Below, in pieces: positions 7,842 to 14,236 of a DNA stretch of 23,148 nucleotides. Every line of letters starts with the position of its first letter. The stretch's first letter is position 1. A program made the translations under genes and the position numbers. The stretch comes from JBCAWW01 sp039024315. Its GTDB lineage: Bacteria > Bacteroidota > Bacteroidia > J057. The DNA is taken from positions 1 to 23,148 of the forward strand of contig JBCCQN010000129.1 of NCBI GenBank assembly GCA_039024315.1. The letters run 5' to 3'. The notes under the pieces are model-generated. The model searched no databases. It was not told where the DNA came from and saw only the letters and a program-made list of their open reading frames with translations.

Positions 7842-9002
7842 TTGAAGCGAAATACCCGTCTCCACCGATACTTGATCTTTACTCACAAAATTCTTGGCCT
7901 TGGCTGTGGAATTATCGTATTACTAGTTTCGATTACAGGAGCTTGTTGGGTATTTAAGGAGGAAATCGAAGCTTTGTATGAGCCGTCCTATACATTTTCA
8001 TTAGCTGATGCCTCTCCCCTAAGCGCCTCTCGAGCGCGGGAAATCGCCCAAATGGTCTTTCCAGAGAAGGAGATTCATGGTACACTATTCAGGGAGGAGA
8101 ACAGCGCGGTGGAAGTAATCTTTTATCAAGCAGAACCAGAGGAATTTTACCAAAGCCTCTTTTTGCATCCTTACAGCGGGGAAGTCCTCAGTCATAAGGA
8201 TCATTTCGCAGGCTTCTTTGCTTTTGTATTAAGAGGTCATATGTATTTATGGCTGCCTCCGTCGATCGGAGCTCCCATCGTCAAATATGGCATTTTGCTA
8301 TTTCTGGTTATCCTCTGTTCTGGTATCTTACTTTGGCTCCCTCCCCAATGGAAAAATTGGAGACAACGGCTTAAGTTCCATTGGAAAAGCGCGACTCGTT
8401 GGCGGCGCAAAAACTATGATCTGCATACCATTATTGGCGCTTATGTATTTGCCTTGGCTTTGGTATTTGGCTTTACGGGCTGCGTGATGAGTTTTCCTTG
8501 GTTTTACTACCTCACTTACAAGGCAGTCGGGGGCTCAAAAGAGCCTAGATTTGTTATTCCTGCTAATCAATCCCAGGCCTCATTAGCCCCAGATATCGGG
8601 ATAGATCAATTGATACCCCAATTGAGAAAGCAGGAGCCTTTGGCGAATTCTTTTGAGCTCCATTATCCCACCCACGACACAGCTAGCATCTATGTTGAAG
8701 TCGCCAGCAATCGCTCCGTTTACTATAATCGAGATTACCGATTTTTTGATCAAAACACCCTCGAAGAACTAAGTACTAACAGCATTTATGGTATTTACCA
8801 GCGTGCCGATTTTTCTGATACCATGATTCGTATGAATTATGATATTCATGTGGGAGCAATTGGTGGTCTGTTGGGAAAACTATTAGCCTTCTTAGCTAGT
8901 TTGCTGGTAGGTTCATTACCCATATCAGGTTTTCTGATTTGGTATGGCCGAAAAAACAAAAATCGCAGGAAGACCCCTCAGAAGTCTTCTTCACAATATT
9001 AA
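7842..9002 (+). CDS. PepSY-TM family membrane protein, putative iron-uptake accessory or ferric reductase
   Basis: This 386-residue protein has four clear membrane helices: near residues 13-33, 145-165, 193-220, and a last one around 345-367 before a basic tail (YGRKNKNRR). Conserved histidines sit at helix ends (RYLIFTHKILGL, LRGHMYLWLP, NYDLHTIIGAYVF, NYDIHVG), which is the pattern of the PepSY-TM family. Members are often found in siderophore clusters (FpvG/PiuB-like), and some act as inner-membrane ferric-siderophore reductases. The start appears to be TTG at 7842: an in-frame stop lies at 7812-7814 and there is no upstream ATG, while the residues after TTG (KRNTRLHRYLIFTHK) give the expected N-terminus. 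It follows the AraC gene by 22 bp and precedes a small membrane protein gene by 33 bp, so it is in the same rightward operon. Its precise reaction is not established here. Confidence 0.85.
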   Translation: MKRNTRLHRYLIFTHKILGLGCGIIVLLVSITGACWVFKEEIEALYEPSYTFSLADASPLSASRAREIAQMVFPEKEIHGTLFREENSAVEVIFYQAEPEEFYQSLFLHPYSGEVLSHKDHFAGFFAFVLRGHMYLWLPPSIGAPIVKYGILLFLVILCSGILLWLPPQWKNWRQRLKFHWKSATRWRRKNYDLHTIIGAYVFALALVFGFTGCVMSFPWFYYLTYKAVGGSKEPRFVIPANQSQASLAPDIGIDQLIPQLRKQEPLANSFELHYPTHDTASIYVEVASNRSVYYNRDYRFFDQNTLEELSTNSIYGIYQRADFSDTMIRMNYDIHVGAIGGLLGKLLAFLASLLVGSLPISGFLIWYGRKNKNRRKTPQKSSSQY

Positions 9003-9035
9003 TTCTCTAAAAATTCTTAATAATTATCGCAAACT

Positions 9036-9392
9036 ATGACCCCATTTATCGCAAGTATTATTAATGCTGTTTGCCTCATAGGCCTCGGAAGCTGGGGCTA
9101 TTTAGCCTCTGAAGATCCCTCCCCTACAGCTTGGATTCCGGTAATTGTCGGCGTGGCTCTTTTACTTTGTGCCCCCGGTGTCAAAAAAGAAAATAAGATC
9201 ATCGCTCACATCGCGGTTTTACTTACCCTAATCATCCTTCTTGGCCTATTCATGCCCTTAAATGGTGCCATCGGGAGAGGTGATAATATGGCGGTCACTA
9301 GAGTCGTGATCATGATTCTGAGCACTATTTTAGCCATGGTTTACTTTCTGCGCAGTTTTATTGAAGCCCGTAGAAAAAGAAATAACGCATGA
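9036..9392 (+). CDS. Small four-helix membrane protein of unknown function
   Basis: I do not recognise a characterised family. The 118-residue product is almost entirely membrane: hydrophobic stretches at about residues 5-24, 33-47, 58-75 and 88-105, with a charged loop (GVKKENK) and a strongly basic C-terminal tail (EARRKRNN). The ATG at 9036 comes 33 bp after the PepSY gene. Its stop codon overlaps the start of the ChaN-like gene in an ATGA junction, so the two are translationally coupled. Position between a PepSY protein and a ChaN-like protein suggests a role in the same iron or haem process, but nothing in the sequence itself shows this. Confidence 0.8.
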   Translation: MTPFIASIINAVCLIGLGSWGYLASEDPSPTAWIPVIVGVALLLCAPGVKKENKIIAHIAVLLTLIILLGLFMPLNGAIGRGDNMAVTRVVIMILSTILAMVYFLRSFIEARRKRNNA

Positions 9393-10264
9393 GCCAAACA
9401 AAAATCAGACTGGTTGTTCTCGCTGCTATATGCTTCCTTTTTTCAGCTGTACAAGGACAGGAGGATATCGAGAATGACTATAAAATTTATTCCGTAAAGG
9501 ATGGCCGTGAAGTTTCTCTTTCTGAAATGGTAAGCTCTTTGGCGGAAACTGATGTGCTATTTTTTGGGGAGGAACATGATGACAGCCTAGGACATTGGTT
9601 ACAGGATACGATCTACGCTCAAATGGTGCAGCAATATCAAAACGTAGCCCTCAGCATGGAAATGTTTGAAACCGACTGTCAACTAGTGTTAGATGAATAT
9701 TTAGCTGGTTTCATAACAGAAGATAAATTCATCAAGGATGCGAGAGCATGGAAAAACTACAAAGAAGCTTATCGCCCGCTAGTTGAACGAGCCAAAACCC
9801 AAGGCTTGCCAGTTATCGCTGCTAACGCTCCTAGAAGATACGTGAGTATGGTTAGTGCCGGAGGTAAAGAAGCACTCGAAGGATTGCCTAAGTCCTCGCG
9901 TCAATATTTACCGAAACTCCCTATTTACACCGCCGATAGTAGTTATTATCATCGCTTTCACGAGACCATGAACCAATTCGGACATGGAGTAAGTGATGAG
10001 GTATTTTTTGCCCAGTGCACCTGGGACGCTTCTATGGCCTACCAAGTTTACCAACATTGGCGCAAAAATAAGGGCGAGCTCATCTTTCACCTCAACGGCC
10101 GCTTTCATACCGATTACCAGCAAGGTACCATTGCCCAGTTGCGGCGCCTCAACACCAAAATCAATATTCAGAATATTAGCTGTTTCAAAGCTGAAGATTT
10201 TGAAGCCCCAGATTGGGAGGAATATAAATCTCAAGGAGATTTTATCATTATCAGTGCCCCTTAA
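9389..10264 (+). CDS. ChaN family (haem-binding uptake, Tiki superfamily) secreted protein
   Basis: This 291-residue protein begins with a signal peptide (basic start, hydrophobic core VVLAAICFLFSAVQG, likely cleavage near residue 23). No lipobox cysteine is evident at that position. The mature part carries the ChaN/Tiki landmarks: DVLFFGEEHDD (about 55-65), SMEMFE followed by VLDEYLAGFI, the block IAANAPRRYVSMV, and LNGRFHTDYQQG near the C-terminus. The family includes Campylobacter ChaN, which binds haem and is linked to iron uptake. It is the last gene of the rightward AraC/PepSY operon and overlaps the preceding gene by 4 bp (ATGA). Function in haem or iron handling at the envelope is inferred from the family and neighbours. 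A 13-bp-stem inverted repeat follows the stop codon and may end transcription. Confidence 0.87.
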   Translation: MSQTKIRLVVLAAICFLFSAVQGQEDIENDYKIYSVKDGREVSLSEMVSSLAETDVLFFGEEHDDSLGHWLQDTIYAQMVQQYQNVALSMEMFETDCQLVLDEYLAGFITEDKFIKDARAWKNYKEAYRPLVERAKTQGLPVIAANAPRRYVSMVSAGGKEALEGLPKSSRQYLPKLPIYTADSSYYHRFHETMNQFGHGVSDEVFFAQCTWDASMAYQVYQHWRKNKGELIFHLNGRFHTDYQQGTIAQLRRLNTKINIQNISCFKAEDFEAPDWEEYKSQGDFIIISAP

Positions 10265-10272
10265 GCAGATCT

Positions 10273-10376
10273 AAAGCTTGGCGGGTGCTCATCAATAGCC
10301 TTGGAGTTAAGCGTTCTGCGCAGCAGGCATCCCAAGCTAAACTCCAAGGCTAAAATGCTAATGGGCATCAAGCTTT
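10273..10376. terminator. Large nested inverted repeat between convergent genes, possible bidirectional terminator
   Basis: A perfect 13-bp inverted repeat (TAGCCTTGGAGTT at 10296-10308 against AACTCCAAGGCTA at 10340-10352) is nested inside an 8-bp one (AAAGCTTG at 10273-10280 against CAAGCTTT at 10369-10376). The 31-bp loop contains the dispersed motif GCGTTCTGCGCAGCAG (10311-10326). It fills the gap between the convergent ChaN-like and methyltransferase genes. There is no U-run, so a classical intrinsic terminator is not shown; an RNA 3' protector or a mobile palindromic repeat are alternatives. Confidence 0.45.
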
Positions 10377-11045
10377 GTAAGTAATCCAGCCGCCATAAAT
10401 AGTATGCTGAAAGAAGCGTTGAGTGTTGACAAAGCCCGCCTCAGCAAATAACTCTTCATAACGTGTCTCAGGGATATAAAGAATTCGTTCTTCAATCCGC
10501 TGCACTCGCTCTTGGGCTTCCTCTCTAGGGTTAGGAGGGGTAAAATACTCTAACAAAAATTTAAGATTTCGCCGGATACGATCTTTGGCACCAAAAATAT
10601 CAACCAAAATAAAAGGCGCGCCCTTTTTCAGCCTTTGACTAATATCCTGTAGCAATTTGAGCTTTTCGCCATCATCGGTCAGGAAGTGCAGTACCAAGAT
10701 AAGGGTCGCGAGATCAAATTGAGGTTGAGGGCTTAAGTCTTTTACATCTCCCCTGACCAATAGGATGTTTTCTAGGCCGTCAAGCTTCTCATTGGCCAGA
10801 TCAACCATATCGGGCGAGGGATCCACTCCCACAATACTCCCCTGAAAACCCGCTTGCTTCATCCTCATTATTTCGTTGCCTGTCCCACAGCCAGCGACCA
10901 ATAGATTGGTATCAGTCTGGGAGATTTCCGCTTTGATGATTGCTGGAATCAAAGCCATGATTTCGGGATACATCGGTATCCAGCGATGGATAAATTTATC
11001 ATAGCCGGTGGCTCGTTCGTCATTGAAAGAAGCAAGTGGGGTCAT
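10368..11045 (-). CDS. Class I SAM-dependent methyltransferase
   Basis: This 225-residue protein has the class I Rossmann methyltransferase core. Motif I is VAGCGTGNE (about residues 50-58), followed by IVGVDPSPDMVDLA with the acidic residue that binds the SAM ribose, then RGDVKDL and the motif IV-like stretch FDLATLILVLHFL. The C-terminal half has FILVDIFGAK and a long charged helix region. Substrate is not predictable; the general look is that of the UbiE/small-molecule methyltransferase type. It is monocistronic, convergent with the ChaN-like gene. The ATG at 11045 is chosen because it gives MTPLASFNDERATGYD, typical of the family. Its 5' region holds a hairpin (11091-11128), a further inverted repeat (11165-11211) and the second 19-bp box about 230 bp upstream; whether these control this gene is open. 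Confidence 0.85.
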   Translation of the reverse strand: MTPLASFNDERATGYDKFIHRWIPMYPEIMALIPAIIKAEISQTDTNLLVAGCGTGNEIMRMKQAGFQGSIVGVDPSPDMVDLANEKLDGLENILLVRGDVKDLSPQPQFDLATLILVLHFLTDDGEKLKLLQDISQRLKKGAPFILVDIFGAKDRIRRNLKFLLEYFTPPNPREEAQERVQRIEERILYIPETRYEELFAEAGFVNTQRFFQHTIYGGWITYKA

Positions 11046-11090
11046 ATGGGTAGTATTGAGATTACATTACGCTCCCTTCATCTGAAAAAT

Positions 11091-11128
11091 AACCCGGAAC
11101 TCACCTTTGAGGGAGACTCCGGGTTTTT
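11091..11128. terminator. Intrinsic-terminator-like hairpin
   Basis: AACCCGGA (11091-11098) pairs with TCCGGGTT, which is followed by a short T-run; read leftward the same stem is followed by ATTTTTC. It lies 46 bp upstream of the methyltransferase start, so on the minus strand it would sit in the leader (attenuator-like), and on the plus strand it could end antisense transcription. Confidence 0.4.
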
Positions 11129-11164
11129 AGATAGGAACCGACTACTAATAATTTATTCTATTTA

Positions 11165-11211
11165 CCTAGTGATCTCAGCCGAGACTTAAGCTTTGCGAAG
11201 ATTTCACTAGG
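11165..11211. repeat. Inverted repeat in the leader side of the methyltransferase gene
   Basis: CCTAGTG (11165-11171) and CACTAGG (11205-11211) form a 7-bp inverted repeat around a 33-bp loop that itself contains TCTCAGCCGAGA, a 4-bp-stem hairpin. No T-run follows. It could be a structured leader or chance; no known riboswitch was recognised. Confidence 0.25.
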
Positions 11212-11274
11212 ATCCTATAGATCTTCTTGGAGGGTCCGTTAAAGGTGAAACATGTTACCAAAACCCTTTCTTTT

Positions 11275-11293
11275 ATTTAGACTAAATCTAAAT
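11275..11293. promoter_or_regulatory. 19-bp metalloregulator-like operator (box 2)
   Basis: ATTTAGACTAAATCTAAAT has the same perfect 7-bp arms and 5-bp spacer as box 1. It sits in a 629-bp stretch without an obvious gene, about 230 bp upstream of the leftward methyltransferase and about 85 bp upstream of a rightward 37-codon ORF. The identical arms in an unrelated spacer make chance unlikely. Confidence 0.55.
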
Positions 11294-11329
11294 AGACTCC
11301 AAAGGTCGACTTCCTAACACCCGATAGCA

Positions 11330-11379
11330 ATACCTAAGATTAAGCAATTTGAAAAAAAATTATACCTAATTTTAGGTAT
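11330..11379. promoter_or_regulatory. Repeated ATACCTAA half sites
   Basis: ATACCTAA occurs at 11330-11337 and again at 11362-11369, 32 bp or about three helical turns apart. The second copy forms an inverted repeat with TTAGGTAT (11372-11379) across a 2-bp spacer. The last half site overlaps the ATG of the small ORF at 11378. The arrangement resembles a cooperative operator; CCTAA/TTAGG cores also occur in DtxR-type sites, but the binder is unknown. Confidence 0.35.
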
Positions 11380-11491
11380 GCAGCCAGTAAATCCACCCAG
11401 CGCTACAGCGGCTAAACATTTTCAAACCCAATTAGCCCCTCTTTGGACCATCCAGAATTCAATTTCTACCGTTCGGCCGTCAAAGCCCTAA
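11378..11491 (+). CDS. Possible 37-residue small ORF or degenerate gene
   Basis: An ATG at 11378, embedded in the ATACCTAA/TTAGGTAT repeat, opens 37 codons (beginning MQPVNPPSATAAKHFQTQLA). I recognise no family. If one base were added in the C-run near 11432-11435, the frame would continue as SLDHPEFNFYRSAVKALI to a stop at about 11527, which reads more like a globular protein. This allows a frameshifted remnant of a slightly longer gene (about 50 residues). No Shine-Dalgarno sequence is evident. Chance is a real alternative. Confidence 0.2.
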   Translation: MQPVNPPSATAAKHFQTQLAPLWTIQNSISTVRPSKP

Positions 11492-11596
11492 TTCACCACT
11501 TTTACTGCTACCTTTATATCACAGGTTAAAGTAAAGAATGAGCAAGGGTTAGGGTGGCTCTCCCAAAGCGGGATCGTAGCCCCCTAATTTTTTTGA

Positions 11597-11630
11597 GACT
11601 AGATGCGCTTTTCGTCTAGTCTTTTTTTTT
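11597..11630 (+). terminator. Rho-independent terminator (rightward)
   Basis: GACTAGA (11597-11603) pairs with TCTAGTC (11615-11621), and nine T residues follow directly (11622-11630). This is a textbook intrinsic terminator for plus-strand transcription. The nearest annotated plus-strand gene upstream ends at 10264, so it most likely serves a transcript that starts inside the 11046-11600 gap. Confidence 0.75.
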
Positions 11631-11632
11631 AA

Positions 11633-11662
11633 CTCCCGATAGCTATCGGGAGCGCAGAACGC
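11633..11662. repeat. Perfect 20-bp palindrome with adjoining dispersed motif
   Basis: CTCCCGATAGCTATCGGGAG (11633-11652) is a perfect palindrome. It runs directly into GCGCAGAACGC (11652-11662), the reverse complement of the GCGTTCTGCGC motif found at 10311 and 15734. Related palindromes (CCGAAAGCTTTCGG, CCCGAAGGCTTTCGGG) occur inside the repeats at 15583 and 15769, so this is one member of a repeated family. Confidence 0.6.
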
Positions 11663-11674
11663 TTATCCTCTGCC

Positions 11675-12463
11675 TCAAGTTCTTGCCACTACCTTGAGGT
11701 CCATACCAACCGCAATTTCGCCCTCCCCTTCGTGCACTAAGTTGACGCCAAAAATGATTTGATTGTCTTGTTGCCGATACTGGGATAGTGTGCGATTGGG
11801 CTCTTTTTTCCTTTCAGCGGTGAGCTGATCAATATTTGGTACTTGGCAACGGACACAGGGCTTGACACAATCAAACTTGATCCCTCCCATGATAAAATGA
11901 TCCCAATAATCTTCTGCATGAGGTCGCCCGCCAGTAAAGACTAAGTTAGGGCGAAAACGATTCATCGGTACTGGCTCATCGAGTCTAGCATTGAGATAGT
12001 TTAAGCTAGCTTGTCCAATGATCAGGTGCGGATAGCCATCGGCAAAGCTTACTAAGTGCCCAGTCTTTTTAGCTCGATGATCTTCTTCGCCCATATAGAC
12101 CAAATGACAGGACGTTTCGAGTACCGAAGAAAACCAGTCGTCAGCCGCTGAGCTCACCAAGTGCGCCTCCAATTCATCTTGCCAAATCCTCACTGATTTG
12201 GCTAGGCCTAAGGCAGGGTTTAGACTCAATACCAATGGCTCTACTTTTTTCTGGCGATGTCGTACCAGCATATTATCCCCTTCCAAACGCAGCTCTAGCA
12301 AGGCCATCGTACGAAATCCTCTTTGACTCAAAAACTGACCGTACTCATCAACCAACATCCAGCGGCGATCATATTGCAAGCCTCGATCCGTCAGTTTGGT
12401 CTTGGGTACAGAGATACCGCCGAGGGATTTGATGGGATAGAGATTGATTTCACTTAGTTGCAT
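11675..12463 (-). CDS. MOSC domain protein with N-terminal beta-barrel domain (YcbX-like)
   Basis: This 262-residue protein has the MOSC_N domain in its first about 120 residues (LSEINLYPIKSLGGISV, then GLQYDRRWMLVDEYGQFLSQR) and a MOSC domain after it. The latter shows RFRPNLVFTGGRPHAEDYWDHF and the cysteine-rich VKPCVRCQVPNID, whose last conserved cysteine is the presumed molybdenum-cofactor ligand. Family members such as E. coli YcbX and the mARC proteins are molybdoenzymes that reduce N-hydroxylated compounds. The expected iron-sulfur ferredoxin domain of longer relatives is absent, so an electron donor must be separate. The start at 12463 is an ATG (MQLSEINLYP). It is divergent from aceK with only 51 bp between the starts, so the two promoters must overlap or be very compact. 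Confidence 0.87.
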   Translation of the reverse strand: MQLSEINLYPIKSLGGISVPKTKLTDRGLQYDRRWMLVDEYGQFLSQRGFRTMALLELRLEGDNMLVRHRQKKVEPLVLSLNPALGLAKSVRIWQDELEAHLVSSAADDWFSSVLETSCHLVYMGEEDHRAKKTGHLVSFADGYPHLIIGQASLNYLNARLDEPVPMNRFRPNLVFTGGRPHAEDYWDHFIMGGIKFDCVKPCVRCQVPNIDQLTAERKKEPNRTLSQYRQQDNQIIFGVNLVHEGEGEIAVGMDLKVVART

Positions 12464-12514
12464 TAGATTTATAGCTTTTGTGCTAAGTTAGGATAGAATT
12501 TCAAATCCACCAGA

Positions 12515-14218
12515 TTGAGCCCGTTTCCCAATATACTTGCCGCCTCTCGTCTCATTTTAGAGGGCTTCCACGCCTATCGAGCCGAATTCAATCGCATCAC
12601 CCAGCGAGCTGTAGCTCGTTTCGAAAATCGCGATTGGGCCGGCATGCAGCGCGATAGCAAAGAGCGACTGCGTGTCTACAAAAAAAAGGCAATGGAGATT
12701 GCCATGCAGATGAGACGATTATTGCAGGAAAACTTCAACAATCGAGGACTTTGGGTGATCCTCAAGCAAGCTTATGCCCATGAAGTAGCTCACCTTGCGG
12801 ATACAGAAATAGCAGAATCATTTTTCAACTCGGTTTGTCGCAAAGTATTTGGCGGGATGGGAGCTGAGCAGGAATTTATGTTTGTCGATGGTGCGATCAT
12901 GCGGCTGGATTACGAGTCTTCAGCGCCCATTTTTGAGGTTTATCCGCTGCGCGGAACGCCCAGTCAAGCCATTAGAGCAGTGCTGGCCCAAGTACGGTTT
13001 CAATCTCCTTTTGAAGACTTAGCGCGTGATGTCCAAAGGATCAGTGAGCGTCTGCAGCAAAACCTTCTTCAGCAGCAAGGCGAAGCTTCCGAGGGCCAAT
13101 TAGAGATCCTAAAGACCATGTTCTTTCGCAATAAAGCCGCCTACATCGTAGGACGATTGCGCCATGGCCATGAAATTCGTCCTTTTATTATCCCGCTGCT
13201 GCATCAAGAAAAGGGCATTTTTGCGGATACCTTGATTCTGGACACCGATACTACTAGCATTATCTTTAGCTTTACGCGCTCTTATTTTCACGTCAAGGTT
13301 GCCATCCCAGCGGAGATGATTCGCTTTTTACGCAGCATCATGCCGCTCAAATCCAAGAGCGAACTTTATAATTCCATCGGTTTTGGCAAGCATGGCAAGA
13401 CCGAATTATACCGCGACTTTATCCAGCACCTCGCCCAGTCGGAGGATAAATTTGACTTTGCCCCTGGCATCAAGGGGATGGTGATGGCCGTTTTCACCCT
13501 TCCCTCCTACCCTATCGTCTTTAAACTAATCAAAGATCACTTTGATCCTCCCAAGATCACGGATCGCTCCTTAGTCAAACGTAAATATCGCTTGGTCAAA
13601 CATCACGATCGGGTAGGCCGTATGGCAGACACGCACGAATTTGAGCATTTTGTTTTTGCTAAGTCTCGCTTTGCTCCTGCTCTTCTCGACGAATTGTTGC
13701 ACGTAGCCCCCTCTTTGGTACATGTCAAGGGGGACAAAGTGATCATTGATCATCTCTACACGGAGCGCCGGATGACACCGCTCAATATTTTTATGGAAGC
13801 AGCTCCCCCCAATGAGTTAGACGAGGTCATAGACGAGTATGGCAATACTATCAAGCAGTTGGCGGCGGTCAACATCTTCCCCGGCGATATGCTGCTCAAA
13901 AACTTTGGGGTTACGCGCCACCGTAGGGTAGTATTTTATGATTATGATGAGATTGGCTTTTTGACTGATTATCGCTTTAGAGTCATGCCCAAGACCGATG
14001 ATGGCAGCTGGTTTGAAGTCGAAAAAGGCGATGTCTTTCCCGAGGAGTTTCGTCATTTTTTGATTGGGCATAAAGCTATGGAAGCAGCTTTTGTCGAGGC
14101 CCATTCAGACTTATTTACGGTAGATTTTTGGCAAGATATGCAAGAAAGGCAGCGCAAGGGTGAATTTGTCGATGCCTACCCTTATCGAAGAAGACTTCGG
14201 TTTTCTAATGAAGGATAA
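12515..14218 (+). CDS. aceK: Isocitrate dehydrogenase kinase/phosphatase
   Basis: AceK switches isocitrate dehydrogenase on and off by removing or adding a serine phosphate, and so controls flow between the TCA cycle and the glyoxylate bypass. The 567-residue product aligns over its full length with what I recall of E. coli AceK (578 residues): EIAESFFNSV (98-107), RNKAAYIVGRL (205-215), GIKGMVMAVFTLP (318-330), HDRVGRMADTHEFE (364-377), ERRMTPLNI, NIFPGDMLLKNFGVTRH (453-469), VVFYDYDEI (472-480), GDVFPEEFRH, and a C-terminal YRRRLRF. Active-site residues reported for E. coli (Lys336, Asp371, Asp457, Asp475) correspond to Lys337, Asp372, Asp458 and Asp476 here. The start is TTG at 12515: a stop lies in frame at 12494-12496, and the first 20 residues match the E. 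coli N-terminus in spacing. It is not next to aceA/aceB. A glycosyltransferase gene follows by 18 bp. Confidence 0.96.
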   Translation: MSPFPNILAASRLILEGFHAYRAEFNRITQRAVARFENRDWAGMQRDSKERLRVYKKKAMEIAMQMRRLLQENFNNRGLWVILKQAYAHEVAHLADTEIAESFFNSVCRKVFGGMGAEQEFMFVDGAIMRLDYESSAPIFEVYPLRGTPSQAIRAVLAQVRFQSPFEDLARDVQRISERLQQNLLQQQGEASEGQLEILKTMFFRNKAAYIVGRLRHGHEIRPFIIPLLHQEKGIFADTLILDTDTTSIIFSFTRSYFHVKVAIPAEMIRFLRSIMPLKSKSELYNSIGFGKHGKTELYRDFIQHLAQSEDKFDFAPGIKGMVMAVFTLPSYPIVFKLIKDHFDPPKITDRSLVKRKYRLVKHHDRVGRMADTHEFEHFVFAKSRFAPALLDELLHVAPSLVHVKGDKVIIDHLYTERRMTPLNIFMEAAPPNELDEVIDEYGNTIKQLAAVNIFPGDMLLKNFGVTRHRRVVFYDYDEIGFLTDYRFRVMPKTDDGSWFEVEKGDVFPEEFRHFLIGHKAMEAAFVEAHSDLFTVDFWQDMQERQRKGEFVDAYPYRRRLRFSNEG

Positions 14219-14236
14219 ATTTGTGAGTTTTGCCCC

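Larger units (their letters stand above)
11290..11630 (+). ncRNA. Candidate small metal-regulated transcript
   Basis: The stretch between box 2 and a strong rightward terminator has the layout of a small transcription unit: operator-like sites, a 37-codon ORF at 11378-11491, a hairpin at 11551-11585 and the terminator at 11597-11630. No other plus-strand gene could use this terminator. The hairpin pairs AGGGTGGCT (11551-11559) with AGCCCCCT (11578-11585) with a one-base bulge and encloses TCCC-AAAGC-GGGA. I found no convincing TAnnTTTG promoter. It could be a regulatory RNA, a small-protein mRNA or gene remains. The 5' end given is a guess. Confidence 0.25.
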
